Positions 8,406 to 17,720 of a stretch of 64,000 bases of DNA are shown piece after piece. The stretch is from Hyphomicrobiales bacterium (GTDB lineage Bacteria; Pseudomonadota; Alphaproteobacteria; Rhizobiales; Rhizobiaceae): contig UBZP01000003.1 of assembly GCA_900469965.1 (NCBI GenBank), positions 82,954-146,953 on the forward strand. The letters run 5' to 3'. The notes beneath the pieces are model-generated. The model did no database searches. It worked only from the letters and a program-made list of their open reading frames with translations, and was not told the origin of the DNA. Position 1 is the first letter of the stretch. Each line of letters begins with the position of its first letter. The position numbers were made by a program, and so were the translations under genes.

Positions 8406-9657
8406 CGCCGTCATTTTCTGTTTTTGCATGACGATGCAGCGATTTGCCGGCCAGATTCTCGATCATATCCTGCTGAAGACCAAGGCAGCGATCCAGTCGG
8501 AAGCGCCTCTCGACCGTCCGGCGCGCCGCGGCGCGCATCCCGAGATGGCTTTCCGGGTCCTTCAGGGCGCCGAGGATCGCCTCGGCGAGGGCGTCGGTGT
8601 CGAAGAAGGGCACCAGCAGGCCGTTCTGGCCGTCGCGGATGACCTCCTTCACCGGCGCCGTGTCCGATCCGATGACCAGGGCGCCGCAGGCCATCGCCTC
8701 CAGCACCGACCAGGACAGCACGAACGGATAGGTCAGGTAGAGATGCGCCGCCGAGATCTGGAACAGCTGCCGCAGGACCGGATGCGGCACGACGCCGGGA
8801 AAGACGATGTTCTCCTGCGGCATGTCCAGCGAGGCGAGAAGATGGTCCTTCCACGACCCGCCGCCGGGCGGCGGCATGCCGTAGCTCGTGCCGTCGCCGC
8901 CCACGAAAACGAACAGCACGTCGGGACGCGTCCGCACAACCTTGGCGGCAGCCTCCAGGGCCTGTGGAAATCCCCGATACGGCTCGAGGTCGCGCGCGGC
9001 AAAGGTGACGACGGGCGGGCCGCCGGCGCCGAGGACGCGCCCGTCCGGAAGCCTGACCGAAGCCGACGGATCCGGCCGGAACCGCATCGTGTCGATGCCT
9101 TCGTGGCACACCGTGATCCGCTCCCGGACATCGGCGGGGTAGAGGCCCTTCTGCCAGTGGGTCGGGCTGATGCCGGCCTCGATGGCCTCGAGGGTGACGA
9201 GCTGGGCGATGTTGCGCAGCCGCAGCCTCTTGCGCGTCTCCAGATCGGGCGGATCGTCGGGGGCAAAGCCGATGTCCGCCCCTTCCGACCGGTAGAAGAA
9301 CTCGCAGTATCCCAGGGCCGGCACCTGAGGCAGCACGTCCTTCAGGAACATCATGCTGCCCCAGCCGATATGGCCGACGACGATGTCGGGCACGAGCCCC
9401 TGTCGCACCATGGCGTCGAAGGTTTCGGCGACGCGATGGCCGATTCGCGTGTGGTGATCGGGAATTCCCATGTAGCGGGCCATCTGCGGGCTCGCGCGCG
9501 GGCCGGCCTCCGCCCGGTGTCGAACGACGCGAACGGAGGGGATCTTCTGGTCGATGGTCTCGGTGATGAGGCTGACCTCGTTGCCCGCCCGCAGGAGCTG
9601 GGTGGCCAGGGCGGCGAACTGGCCGAAGCCTCGTCGATGAACGAACGCCACGTGCAT
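8395..9657 (-). CDS. wgcA: GT4 glycosyltransferase (wgcA/expC-like)
   Basis: 420 residues, GT-B fold. The N-terminus HVAFVHRRGFGQFAALATQLL is a typical nucleotide-fold start; VVTFAARDLEPYRGF near 215 and VFVGGDGTSYG near 255 belong to the donor half, and SWSVLEAMACGALVIGSD near 325-342 with APVKEVIRDGQNGLLVP is the GT4 donor-binding end. The first Glu of the usual E-x7-E motif is replaced by Phe, the second is kept. It lies 44 bp downstream of wggR on the same strand, so the two are probably co-transcribed. In S. meliloti expC, a glycosyltransferase gene, sits next to expG. Substrate, probably glucose or galactose addition, is inferred from the polymer. Confidence 0.82.
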   Translation of the reverse strand: MHVAFVHRRGFGQFAALATQLLRAGNEVSLITETIDQKIPSVRVVRHRAEAGPRASPQMARYMGIPDHHTRIGHRVAETFDAMVRQGLVPDIVVGHIGWGSMMFLKDVLPQVPALGYCEFFYRSEGADIGFAPDDPPDLETRKRLRLRNIAQLVTLEAIEAGISPTHWQKGLYPADVRERITVCHEGIDTMRFRPDPSASVRLPDGRVLGAGGPPVVTFAARDLEPYRGFPQALEAAAKVVRTRPDVLFVFVGGDGTSYGMPPPGGGSWKDHLLASLDMPQENIVFPGVVPHPVLRQLFQISAAHLYLTYPFVLSWSVLEAMACGALVIGSDTAPVKEVIRDGQNGLLVPFFDTDALAEAILGALKDPESHLGMRAAARRTVERRFRLDRCLGLQQDMIENLAGKSLHRHAKTENDGVLL

Positions 9658-9701
9658 CGCGTCTAGCCCGTTACCGCCAGGACCACCGCATCACGCATCG
9701 C

Positions 9702-10277
9702 TCACACGCCGAACCGTGAAGCGCTGCCCCAGGCCAGCTCGAGCTGGTGCAACGTCTGGAAGGCCGTTTCCAGCATGCGCTGATCCTGGTCGCCCCGATT
9801 GACCGCGCGCTCGTAGGTCATCGCCGCATCGCGAAGGCTTGCCCGCAGTCGCCGGCCCTTCTCCGTCAGCTTGATGCGCGCAGACCGCTTGTCGCGCTGG
9901 GAGGCGACGCGATCGATGTAGTCGCCGTCGGCCAGCTGCTTCAGGTAATACGAAACGTTCGAGCCGACATAGTGCCCGCGGTCCAGAAGTTCGGCGACCG
10001 AGAGCTCCGAATCGCCAATGGCGAGCAGGACCATCGCCTGCGCGGGCCCAATATCATCGACGCGAAGCTTGGTCAGCTCCGCGCGCACAAGACCAGAAAA
10101 CCGTCGGCTTGCCCGCTCCATCAGACGAGCGAGCTCGAAATACGTAACCTGCCGGGGGGCGCCGATTTCGGCATCCTGCGGATGCTGGGGGTCAGCTTGC
10201 GCCCCCTGATTCTGACCTTGAATATTCGGATCTACATTAAGTTCTACGGACAGATTGAGCACACTCTCTTCTTTCAT
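9702..10277 (-). CDS. wggR: MarR-family transcriptional regulator of galactoglucan genes (WggR/ExpG-like)
   Basis: 191 residues with a winged helix-turn-helix: ELTKLRVDDIGPAQAMVLL, then SVAELLDRGHYVGSNVSYYL (recognition helix) and RVASQRDKRSARIKLTEKG (wing), about residues 60-150. The N-terminal 45 residues are Gln- and Asp-rich. The ATG at 10277 is chosen because GGAGAG lies just upstream; longer in-frame starts run into the operator. In S. meliloti, ExpG (WggR, MucS) is a MarR-type activator encoded between expC and expD, and here the gene has the same neighbours. A perfect 12-bp inverted repeat sits directly upstream of its start, consistent with autoregulation and control of the divergent wgdA. 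Confidence 0.86.
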   Translation of the reverse strand: MKEESVLNLSVELNVDPNIQGQNQGAQADPQHPQDAEIGAPRQVTYFELARLMERASRRFSGLVRAELTKLRVDDIGPAQAMVLLAIGDSELSVAELLDRGHYVGSNVSYYLKQLADGDYIDRVASQRDKRSARIKLTEKGRRLRASLRDAAMTYERAVNRGDQDQRMLETAFQTLHQLELAWGSASRFGV

Positions 10278-10294
10278 CCCACTCTCCAAAACGG

Positions 10295-10321
10295 AAATTA
10301 CTTCAATTTTTGAAGTAATTT
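10295..10321. promoter_or_regulatory. WggR operator candidate, perfect inverted repeat between wggR and wgdA
   Basis: Arms of 12 nt, AAATTACTTCAA at 10295-10306 and its exact reverse complement at 10310-10321, with a 3-nt spacer. It lies 17 bp before the wggR start and 80 bp before the wgdA start, in the AT-rich divergent promoter. The inner 19 nt (10299-10317) recur with 14 to 16 matches at three other promoters of the window. MarR proteins bind such palindromes as dimers. Confidence 0.8.
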
Positions 10322-10401
10322 TCAAATATGCCCATTTCCCCCCGATTAACCTGAGCTTGCACAACTCCTCCCTTGTGTGCCAGATTGGTAGGAGCAATAC
10401 T

Positions 10402-12234
10402 ATGCGTCCGTCCAACTATAAGCCAATCCGTCCTCCAACAGATTGTTCTAACGTTAACTTCAGGCAAATCGCCATGCGTGATACTGTTCAAAATGAGACA
10501 AGAAGCAAGGGGCAAAATTGGGGTGGCAAGGCGCCAAACAACTCCGGATTGCTCATCTTGCAAGCGAAGCGTGTATTCTTGTCCGGGTTGCTCTATGCGG
10601 CCGCGCTGAGTGTGTGCCTGAATTTATTGCAACTCACGATGCCTCTGTTCATGCTGCAAGTTCATGACAGGGTGCTCAACAGTCAGAGCATGGACACGCT
10701 GGTGATGCTGACCGTCCTGGCGATCGGCGCCCTCGTGGTGTTCGGCGTCCTGGAGTACATCCGCGCCCTGTCGTTCCAGGCGATCGGCGGCGCGCTGGTG
10801 CGGCGGCTGAACATGCCCGTCCTCGCCGCCGCCGTCCAGGCCTCGGTCGACCAGGGCCTGTCGCGCGCCACCCAGTCGCTGCGCGACATCGCGGAATTGC
10901 GGAGCTTCCTGACGTCGTCGGCAGTCAGCGCCCCCCTCGATGCGGCCTGGTCGCCGATCTTTCTCGGCGCCCTGTTCCTGCTGCACCCGCTCTTCGGCCT
11001 GATCGGCGCCGTCTCGGTGGCCCTGCTTCTCTGCGGCGGCCTGGTGACGGACATGCTGACCCGCCAGCTCACCAAGGAAGCGAATCAGACGAACGTCGAA
11101 GCCCTGTCAAAGATCGGCGCATCCCTGCGCCATGCCGAGGCGATCGAGTCGATGGGCATGCTGCCGGCCCTGGCCAGCCGCTGGCGCGCCCTGCAGCTGC
11201 AGGCCCTCGGCGCCTTCGAGACGAGCGGCAGCAGGAGCAAGGCGATGACGTCCATCACCCGCAGCCTGCGCTATTCCATCCAGATCGTCACGCTCGCGGC
11301 CGGGGCGTACCTCGTGCTGGAGCAGGCGATCACGCCCGGTGCGATGATGGCGTCGAGCATTCTCGTCGGACGCCTGCTGATCCCCTTCGACACGATCATC
11401 GACAACTGGCGGCAGTGGGTTCTCGCGATCGCCGGCTGGCGCCGCCTCGAGGCCACGCTGAAGGCCGACCTTGCGATCCGCCAGACGATGCCCACGCCGC
11501 ATTCCTCGGGCGACATCGTGGTCGACAAGCTGGTCTACGCGGCGCCGGGGCTCGACGTGCCGATCATCAAGGGGATCTCCTTCACCCTCTCGCCGGGCGA
11601 GGTGCTCGGCGTGATCGGCCCCTCCGCCGCCGGCAAGTCGACGCTGGCCCGCCTGCTGGTCGGGATATTGCGCCCCACCTCCGGCGGCGTCTTCCTCGAC
11701 GGCAACAACACCTTTCTCTGGGAGCGCAGTTCGTTCGGCCAGGTGGTCGGATATCTGCCGCAGTCCGTCTCGCTGCTGGAAGGCACGATCCGCGAGAACA
11801 TCGGCCGGATGGCGGACAGCGACCCCTACAAGGTCCTGGAGGCGGCGCGGCTGGCCGATGTCCACGAGATGATCGGGCGCCTGCCGCTCGGCTACGACAC
11901 CCCCGTCGGCGACGGGCACCTGACCCTGTCCGGCGGGCAGCGGCAGCGGATCGCGCTCGCGCGCTGCCTCTACAACCGGCCCCGTCTCATCGTCCTCGAC
12001 GAACCGAACGCCAATCTCGACGCGATCGGCGAGCGGGCGCTCATCCGAGCGATCCAGCATGCGCGCGAGGACGGCGCCATGGTCATCATCATCGCCCACC
12101 GGCCGGCCATCATGCAGGTCGCCGACAAGCTGCTCGTGCTCGAGAACGGCCGCATCACGCAGTTCGGACCGCGCGCGGACGTGGTGCCGGCGACCATGCC
12201 GGGTGAACAGCGCCGGGAGATGACCGCGATATGA
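10402..12234 (+). CDS. wgdA: Type I secretion ABC transporter, permease/ATPase (wgdA/expD1)
   Basis: 610 residues. The N-terminal 60 residues are polar; a PrtD/LapB-type transmembrane domain follows with hydrophobic helices at about 65-90, 100-125, 185-215 and 295-320, then the ATPase domain with Walker A GPSAAGKST near 405, signature LSGGQRQRIALAR near 510 and Walker B LIVLDEPNANLD near 530. It is the inner-membrane motor of a type I exporter, expected to export the adjacent RTX protein wgeA. ATG 10402 is chosen because AGGAG lies seven bases upstream; a later ATG at 10474 has a poor site. The stop overlaps the wgdB start (ATGA). Confidence 0.9.
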   Translation: MRPSNYKPIRPPTDCSNVNFRQIAMRDTVQNETRSKGQNWGGKAPNNSGLLILQAKRVFLSGLLYAAALSVCLNLLQLTMPLFMLQVHDRVLNSQSMDTLVMLTVLAIGALVVFGVLEYIRALSFQAIGGALVRRLNMPVLAAAVQASVDQGLSRATQSLRDIAELRSFLTSSAVSAPLDAAWSPIFLGALFLLHPLFGLIGAVSVALLLCGGLVTDMLTRQLTKEANQTNVEALSKIGASLRHAEAIESMGMLPALASRWRALQLQALGAFETSGSRSKAMTSITRSLRYSIQIVTLAAGAYLVLEQAITPGAMMASSILVGRLLIPFDTIIDNWRQWVLAIAGWRRLEATLKADLAIRQTMPTPHSSGDIVVDKLVYAAPGLDVPIIKGISFTLSPGEVLGVIGPSAAGKSTLARLLVGILRPTSGGVFLDGNNTFLWERSSFGQVVGYLPQSVSLLEGTIRENIGRMADSDPYKVLEAARLADVHEMIGRLPLGYDTPVGDGHLTLSGGQRQRIALARCLYNRPRLIVLDEPNANLDAIGERALIRAIQHAREDGAMVIIIAHRPAIMQVADKLLVLENGRITQFGPRADVVPATMPGEQRREMTAI

Positions 12235-13628
12235 CCGAGAAGAAGCCCCTTGCCGTCCGCTCCGCCCTGGTCGAACGTCCCATGCACCACCAGCCGGTGA
12301 CGCTCGGCGTCAGCCCCCCGCATCCGGAGCTCGAGGAATTCGATACCCGCTCGCCGCTCCGGCGCCTGGTCATTGCGGGCCTTGCCACGGTCATCGTGTC
12401 CTTCGGCGGCTTCTTCGCCTGGGCGTTTTCGACCGAACTCAGCAGCGCGACCGTCGCCAACGGCACCGTCATCGTCGATTCCAAGCGCAAGACCGTCAGC
12501 CATTTCGAGGGCGGCGTCATGAACCGCCTCCTCGTCCAGGAGGGCGACAAGGTGATCGCCGGCCAGCCCGTGATCGAGCTGGAGGACACGCGCGCCCGCT
12601 CCAGCCTGCAGTCGCTGCAAAGCCGGCGCATCGGCCTGACGGCGAAACTGGCGCGGCTGAAGGCCGAGCAGGCCGACATGCCGCAGATCGACTTTCCGCG
12701 CGATTTCGGCGAGGTCAGCGACCTGGCCGTCGACGACGCCATCAAGGCCGAGACGATCTTCTTCGAAAAGCGGCGCGAGGCGAAGCTTGGCCGGATAGAC
12801 GTCCAGAAGAAGACCATCGAGGAGTATTTCGAGCAGGCGAAGTCGCTCGGCATCCAGATCCAGGCGACCGACCGGCAGATCGATCTCATCAACGAGCACC
12901 GGACGGCGATCGCGACCCTGGTGAAGAAGGGCGTGGCACCGCGCACGCAGCTGATCGAGGTCGAGGCCAACCTCAGCGAGCTTGCCCGGACACGCAGCGA
13001 ACTCGTCGGCGACAAGGCCCAGGCGGAAAAGGCCGAGGCCGGCGCACAACTGGCGCTGACCGGCATCGAAAGCGAGTTTCAGTCGACGATCGCCGGCGAG
13101 ATCACGACGGCACGCGTCGAGCTCGCCGATGTCGAAGAGCAGATCACCGCCTCCAAGGACGTGCTGCGCCGCCTGGAGATCCGCTCCCCGCAGGCCGGCA
13201 TCATCAGCAACATCTGGGTGCGCACCCCCGGCAGCGCGGTCACCCCCGGGCAGGCGCTGCTCGAGATCGTTCCGGAAGACGAGCCGCTCCTGATCGAGAT
13301 GCGCGTCAATCCGCGCGACATCGACAGCATCGCCGTCGGCTCCCCCACCCAGATCAGGCTGACGGCCTACAACCAGCGCTCCCGCCTGCCGCTCGAAGGC
13401 GCGATCACCTATGTCGCCGCCGACCAGTCGGTGGATGAGAAGTCGAACTCCGCCTATTTCGTCGCGCGCGCCAGGATCGACGCGGCGTCGCTCGCGGCGA
13501 GCCCCGATATCCGCCTCTATCCCGGCATGCCCGCCGAGGTGCTGATCATCCACAAGGCCCGCCTTGCGATCGACTACCTGACCTCGCCCGTCGTCGAGAG
13601 TTTCAACCGCGCCTTCAGGGAAGACTGA
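12231..13628 (+). CDS. wgdB: Type I secretion membrane fusion protein, HlyD family (wgdB/expD2)
   Basis: 465 residues with one transmembrane helix at about 45-66 (LVIAGLATVIVSFGGFFAWAF), a lipoyl-like barrel split around a long periplasmic coiled coil (about 120-300, rich in heptads such as SELARTRSELVGDKAQAEKAE), and a C-terminal beta-barrel region with LLIEMRVNPRDIDSI and LYPGMPAEVLI, the HlyD/PrtE signature area. It connects WgdA with an outer-membrane TolC-like channel, which is not encoded here. Start overlaps the wgdA stop by four bases, so the two are translationally coupled. Confidence 0.9.
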   Translation: MTEKKPLAVRSALVERPMHHQPVTLGVSPPHPELEEFDTRSPLRRLVIAGLATVIVSFGGFFAWAFSTELSSATVANGTVIVDSKRKTVSHFEGGVMNRLLVQEGDKVIAGQPVIELEDTRARSSLQSLQSRRIGLTAKLARLKAEQADMPQIDFPRDFGEVSDLAVDDAIKAETIFFEKRREAKLGRIDVQKKTIEEYFEQAKSLGIQIQATDRQIDLINEHRTAIATLVKKGVAPRTQLIEVEANLSELARTRSELVGDKAQAEKAEAGAQLALTGIESEFQSTIAGEITTARVELADVEEQITASKDVLRRLEIRSPQAGIISNIWVRTPGSAVTPGQALLEIVPEDEPLLIEMRVNPRDIDSIAVGSPTQIRLTAYNQRSRLPLEGAITYVAADQSVDEKSNSAYFVARARIDAASLAASPDIRLYPGMPAEVLIIHKARLAIDYLTSPVVESFNRAFRED

Positions 13629-13662
13629 AACATCGATACGGCCCGCGATGGCCGTTGCGTGT

Positions 13663-13690
13663 AAATTACTATGAATTTTGAAGTTCTTTT
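13663..13690. promoter_or_regulatory. Candidate WggR operator upstream of wgeA
   Basis: The core 13667-13685, TACTATGAATTTTGAAGTT, matches 14 of 19 positions of the perfect palindrome near wggR; the flanks AAAT and CTTTT also agree. It lies in the 274-bp AT-rich gap between wgdB and wgeA, about 210 bp before the wgeA start. No gene is visible in this gap. In S. meliloti ExpG binds upstream of expE1, the equivalent gene. A following stretch to about 13780 is very AT-rich and probably holds the promoter. Confidence 0.6.
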
Positions 13691-13902
13691 CGGATAAAAT
13701 CGGATAATTTTACTTCCTAAGTACCAATATTACCAAAATAGGACGCGAAGAACCGGGTTTAGCAAAATAAATTTTTCATTATCGGACATTTTGGCTGTGC
13801 GATATGCTTGCCTTGTCTTTTATTGCAGTGCACATTCCCCACGCGCAATCGTCGCACCCTGCGCCGATAGCGCGAGAGTGTAACCCTGTAGAGGAGAGGC
13901 AG

Positions 13903-14562
13903 ATGGCCACTTTGGAAGGCGGCGCATACGACGACGCCCTGTTCGGCTCACGCTTCAACGACTTCATTCGCGCCCATGGGGGCGATGACTTCGTGAGCGG
14001 AGGCAACGGGCACGACCTCATGTTCGGTGAGGACGGCGATGACATCATGTTCGGCGGCAAGGGCAACGACACCCTGTTCGGCGGCGAGGGCAGCGATCTG
14101 CTGAACGGCGAGAACGGTGACGACACCCTCGTCGGCGGCTGGGGCGACGACCTGCTGTACGGCGACAAGGGCAGCGACGTCCTGCTCGGCGGACACGGAA
14201 GCGACCTCTTGTCCGGCGGCAAGGGCAGTGACGTGCTCTATGGCGGCGACGGCGACGACCTCATCGACGGCGGCGCCGGCAGCGATGTCATGGCAGGCGG
14301 TGCGGGACACGACATCTTCGTCTTCGACGGCGGTGGCGGCAACGACGTCATTCTCGACTTCACCCCCGGCGAGGATCTGCTGCAGATCTCGAAGGACATC
14401 AATGGGCTCGACGTGTCTTCGCCCGAAGACCTCGTCTCGCGCATCACGCAGGTCGGCGGCAATGTCGTCGTGGATCTCGGCCATGGCGATACGCTCACGT
14501 TGGTCAACGCCGACGCGGACGACATCGAGGCCAATCCCGAGAACTACTTCACGGTTCACTGA
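13903..14562 (+). CDS. wgeA: Small RTX-type calcium-binding secreted protein (wgeA/expE1)
   Basis: 219 residues. Twelve consecutive RTX nonapeptides of the form GGxGxDxUx occupy residues 33-140 without interruption, for example GGKGNDTLF and GGHGSDLLS, with one imperfect copy before them. Such repeats bind calcium and fold into a parallel beta-roll outside the cell. The C-terminal 79 residues end in an acidic, hydrophobic tail (ENYFTVH), typical of a type I secretion signal. There is no Sec signal peptide. ATG 13903 follows GAGGAGAGG closely; an upstream in-frame ATG lacks a site. ExpE1 of S. meliloti, related to NodO, is the equivalent and is needed for galactoglucan production or export. 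Confidence 0.92.
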   Translation: MATLEGGAYDDALFGSRFNDFIRAHGGDDFVSGGNGHDLMFGEDGDDIMFGGKGNDTLFGGEGSDLLNGENGDDTLVGGWGDDLLYGDKGSDVLLGGHGSDLLSGGKGSDVLYGGDGDDLIDGGAGSDVMAGGAGHDIFVFDGGGGNDVILDFTPGEDLLQISKDINGLDVSSPEDLVSRITQVGGNVVVDLGHGDTLTLVNADADDIEANPENYFTVH

Positions 14563-14628
14563 GCGTGAGCTGGGCGCGCCCTGCTTCCTCCCGTGGGGCG
14601 CGCGCTTTCCGATCCAGAGGGATAGCGT

Positions 14629-16884
14629 GTGACGTTCGACGAATCGAGAAACGCCGCTGGCGATTTCAGGACTGCAAGGATCTTCCGGCTCGGCGCCGAC
14701 CTGGCCGTCCTCATCTGGGACATTCCCCCATCCCCGTCGGCCGCCGCAAGATACGTCTTGTCGATGGACCAGCCGCCGGTACCGCTCGTCAGCATGACGC
14801 TGCCGCTGGCCAACGGCCGGCAACGGATGTTCTGGGCGATGCGGCCGGGAGAGCGGGCGGAGCCTGTCGGCATCCGCGCCGAAGACGGCAGGACCATGGA
14901 CACCGTGGTGATGCAGCCCGCGCACACTTATGCGCCCCTCGATGTGGAGACGCTGTTTGCCGATCTCGCGCCGGAAGCCCGCATCAAGTTCGTCAACAAC
15001 CTCCTGACGGTGTGGCGGAGCGCCTTTCGCATCGCCCGGGACCACCTCTTCAGCATGGTGGTCGAGGATGCCCTCTTTGTGCTCGTGCCCGAGCCGCGGA
15101 CGGCCGGCATCCTGTGCCAGGTCGCGCAGGGGCGCCATCTGGTGGAGACCACCATCAATCCGGATCTCGGCGACATCACCGCGACCTATGCGGTCGGCGC
15201 TGCTTCCGTCGCGCGCCTGTCCGCGAGCCTGCTCCTGGGACGCCAGGCGAAACAGGGCCTGCAATCCTGTCATTTCATCGCGGAAGCGCCGCTCCCGCCC
15301 GCGCCGTTCCTCATCGTCCTGCTCAGCAAGAACGGCGTCGCCGTCCGCCAGCTTTCCGACGCCAGGCCGCGCCATCCGAGCCTGCAGAGCTGGTGGGGCA
15401 AGAACCGTGATGCGGCAGACTTGCGCGAAATGATCGTGCGTCGGCTCGCCGCCTTGCCGGACGGCGGCGCAGCCACGGCCGTCGACCTGCAGGTTCGGGC
15501 ACCGCTGGCGGCGCGCCGGATCGAGAAGTCGACGATGCATCCCTCCGGCGAGGTCGACCTCGCCCTGGCCCTCCAGGACGGTCTTCTGGCCGGCGGCTGG
15601 TTTCATGCGCCCTCCTCCGCGCTCGCCGGCATCGACTACGTCAAGGAAGACGGAACGGCGGTGCCGCTTGATGGAAACAGCTACGAGTTTCCGGCATGGG
15701 CGCAGGGCAAGGACGAGAAGAGCAAGACCGATGTGACCGGTTTCGTCGCCTGGGTGCCGCTGACGGAATCCCCGGGTCCGCTCCTGCAGCCACGCTTCCA
15801 GATGCGCCTTGCCTCGGGAACCGTCAGGCCGCTGGTGCCGAAGCCGCAGCCTTTCGAGCCGGCGGCCCAGCGAAACCATGTCCTGCGCGCCGTGCCGCCC
15901 CAGCATGCGGTCGACGCGGCGTTCCGCACGATCCTTGCCCCCGCCCTTCAGGACGTGGAGCGGCGACTGGGCAAGACCGTCGAGGTCACCAGCACGAAGG
16001 ACTACAGCCTGCAAAAGAGTGTGCCTCTCGTCTCCATCGTCGTGCCGCTCTACCGGGTCCTCGACTTCCTGCGCTTCCAGCTGTCGGGGATGGCGACGGA
16101 CCCGTGGCTCACCCAGAACGCCGAGATCATCTACGTCCTCGATTCACCGGAGATCCAGGACGAGACGGAGCACCTGCTGGGCGGGCTGCACCTTCTGCAC
16201 GGGCTGCCGATGAAGCTCGTGGTCATGAACCGCAACGGCGGCTACGCGCGGGCCTGCAATGCCGGCGCGCGGTTTGCGCGCGGCGCCATCCTGGTGATGC
16301 TCAATTCGGATGTCGTGCCTTGCGGGCCGGGCTGGCTGCAGCTGTTGTCGAAGCCGTTGCTGGAGAACAGGACGCTGGGGGCGATCGGCCCGAAGCTGAT
16401 CTTCGAAGACGGCTCGCTGCAGCATGCCGGGCTCTATTTCGCCCGCGACCAGCGCGGAATCTGGCTGAACCACCACTTCCACAAGGGCATGCCCGGCGAC
16501 TATGGGCCGGCGCAGCATGCCCGCCCCGTTCCGGGCGTCACCGGGGCCTGCCTCGTGGCCCGCAGGGACACCTATGAGCAGGTCGGCGGCTTCACCGAGG
16601 ACTATGTGATCGGCGACTACGAGGACAGCGACCTGTGCCTCAAGATCCGCGGCCTGGGGCTCCAGATCGCCTACGAGCCGGCGGCCTGCCTGTACCATTT
16701 CGAGCGGCGCTCGATCCGCCGCAGCCAGGACTACATGCGCGGTGTCGCAAGCCAGTACAATTCATGGCTGCACACGCAGCGATGGGACGAGGCCATCACC
16801 GAACTGATGGAAAGCCAGTTCGGCAGAGACCCGGGTCAGCCTGCCGCCGCGGGCGGCAAAATCCGGGAAAGGAATGCAGCATGA
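14629..16884 (+). CDS. wgeB: Glycosyltransferase, GT2 domain with large N-terminal extension (wgeB/expE2)
   Basis: 751 residues from a GTG start at 14629 with AGAGGG eight bases upstream. Residues 1-450 are an extension with no motif I recognise. Residues about 463-700 are a GT2 domain: VPLVSIVVPLYRVLDFL, MLNSDVVPCGPGW with the metal-binding NSD near 558, GVTGACLVARRDTYEQVGGF and the catalytic-base region GDYEDSDLCLKIRGLG near 665. It should transfer a sugar from a nucleotide donor to the lipid-linked repeat unit at the inner membrane. It is the second gene of the wge operon, 66 bp after wgeA, and its stop overlaps the following methyltransferase start. Confidence 0.86.
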   Translation: MTFDESRNAAGDFRTARIFRLGADLAVLIWDIPPSPSAAARYVLSMDQPPVPLVSMTLPLANGRQRMFWAMRPGERAEPVGIRAEDGRTMDTVVMQPAHTYAPLDVETLFADLAPEARIKFVNNLLTVWRSAFRIARDHLFSMVVEDALFVLVPEPRTAGILCQVAQGRHLVETTINPDLGDITATYAVGAASVARLSASLLLGRQAKQGLQSCHFIAEAPLPPAPFLIVLLSKNGVAVRQLSDARPRHPSLQSWWGKNRDAADLREMIVRRLAALPDGGAATAVDLQVRAPLAARRIEKSTMHPSGEVDLALALQDGLLAGGWFHAPSSALAGIDYVKEDGTAVPLDGNSYEFPAWAQGKDEKSKTDVTGFVAWVPLTESPGPLLQPRFQMRLASGTVRPLVPKPQPFEPAAQRNHVLRAVPPQHAVDAAFRTILAPALQDVERRLGKTVEVTSTKDYSLQKSVPLVSIVVPLYRVLDFLRFQLSGMATDPWLTQNAEIIYVLDSPEIQDETEHLLGGLHLLHGLPMKLVVMNRNGGYARACNAGARFARGAILVMLNSDVVPCGPGWLQLLSKPLLENRTLGAIGPKLIFEDGSLQHAGLYFARDQRGIWLNHHFHKGMPGDYGPAQHARPVPGVTGACLVARRDTYEQVGGFTEDYVIGDYEDSDLCLKIRGLGLQIAYEPAACLYHFERRSIRRSQDYMRGVASQYNSWLHTQRWDEAITELMESQFGRDPGQPAAAGGKIRERNAA

Positions 16885-17720
16885 CGCAAGCGGCACTCGC
16901 ACAGCCCCAGGCGCCGACCCGGCTGGTCGACGAAGACCGGATCCGCTGGCTCCTCGATTCCGTCCGGAGCAACCGGTTCCTGCCGCAACCGGACCCGACC
17001 AGCGCCTTCGTCGGAGACGGTGACTTTCGCGCGATCGGCGCGGAGTTCCTCGGCCATTTCATCCGCATCGGCGGCCTGCGGGAGGATAGCCGCGTGCTCG
17101 ACATCGGTTGCGGCATCGGGCGGATGGCGGTGCCGCTGACCCAGTATCTGGACCCGCAGGCGGGCCGCTACGACGGCATCGATCCCGTCGAAGGCGGCAT
17201 CGACTGGTGCCAGCGGACGATCGCCCCGGTCTATCCCAATTTCGCCTTCCAGCGTCTGGACATCGCTCACGAGCTCTACAATCCGAACGGCAGGATCAGC
17301 GGCAAGACCCTGGCATTGCCCTTTCCCGATCGTCATTTCGATTTTGTCATCATGACGTCCGTCGTCACCCACCTGCCGCCGGCGGAGATCCTCGCCTATC
17401 TTTCCGAGGTTCGCCGGGTCCTGGTGCCCGGCGGCCGCCTGTTCATGACGGCGTTCGTGGTCGACCGGATCGCAGCGGCGAACGAGAACGGACGGCGCGA
17501 CCCGCGCCTGGCCTTCCGCCGCTACGGCGAAAGCCCGTGCTGGTTCGTCCCCAACCAGCCGCCGCTGGCCGCGATCGGCTTCGAAGACGGCTTCCTGGAG
17601 AAGGCGCTCGGGCGGGCCGGCCTCGCCGTCGCCCTGAAATCGCTCGGCCACTGGCGCGGCACGAGCGCCGCCCACCACCAGGACTTCATCGTCGCCAAGC
17701 GCAAGGGAGACGGCCGATGA
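16881..17720 (+). CDS. Class I SAM-dependent methyltransferase (wgeC/expE3 position)
   Basis: 279 residues. The AdoMet-binding motif I is VLDIGCGIGRMAVPL at about residues 72-86, followed by YDGIDPVEGG (motif II acidic residue), LPFPDRHFDFVIMTSVVTH and the post-motif RRVLVPGGRLFMTAFV. It probably methylates a sugar or a carrier-linked intermediate. The ATG at 16881 overlaps the wgeB stop as ATGA and has GGAAAGGA upstream; its own stop overlaps the next gene in the same way. The target is unknown; S. meliloti galactoglucan itself is described with acetyl and pyruvyl groups, so a methyl group would be an extra feature. Confidence 0.85.
   Translation: MTQAALAQPQAPTRLVDEDRIRWLLDSVRSNRFLPQPDPTSAFVGDGDFRAIGAEFLGHFIRIGGLREDSRVLDIGCGIGRMAVPLTQYLDPQAGRYDGIDPVEGGIDWCQRTIAPVYPNFAFQRLDIAHELYNPNGRISGKTLALPFPDRHFDFVIMTSVVTHLPPAEILAYLSEVRRVLVPGGRLFMTAFVVDRIAAANENGRRDPRLAFRRYGESPCWFVPNQPPLAAIGFEDGFLEKALGRAGLAVALKSLGHWRGTSAAHHQDFIVAKRKGDGR

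Noticed and set aside
10255..10401. Longer N-terminus for wgdA starting at 10255
   Set aside because: It would cover the WggR palindrome and the wggR start region, and AGGAG before ATG 10402 gives a much better start.
13891..14562. RTX repeats taken as a DNA tandem repeat or CRISPR-like array
   Set aside because: Periodicity is 27 bp and protein-coded (GGxGxDxUx); DNA units vary, no spacers.
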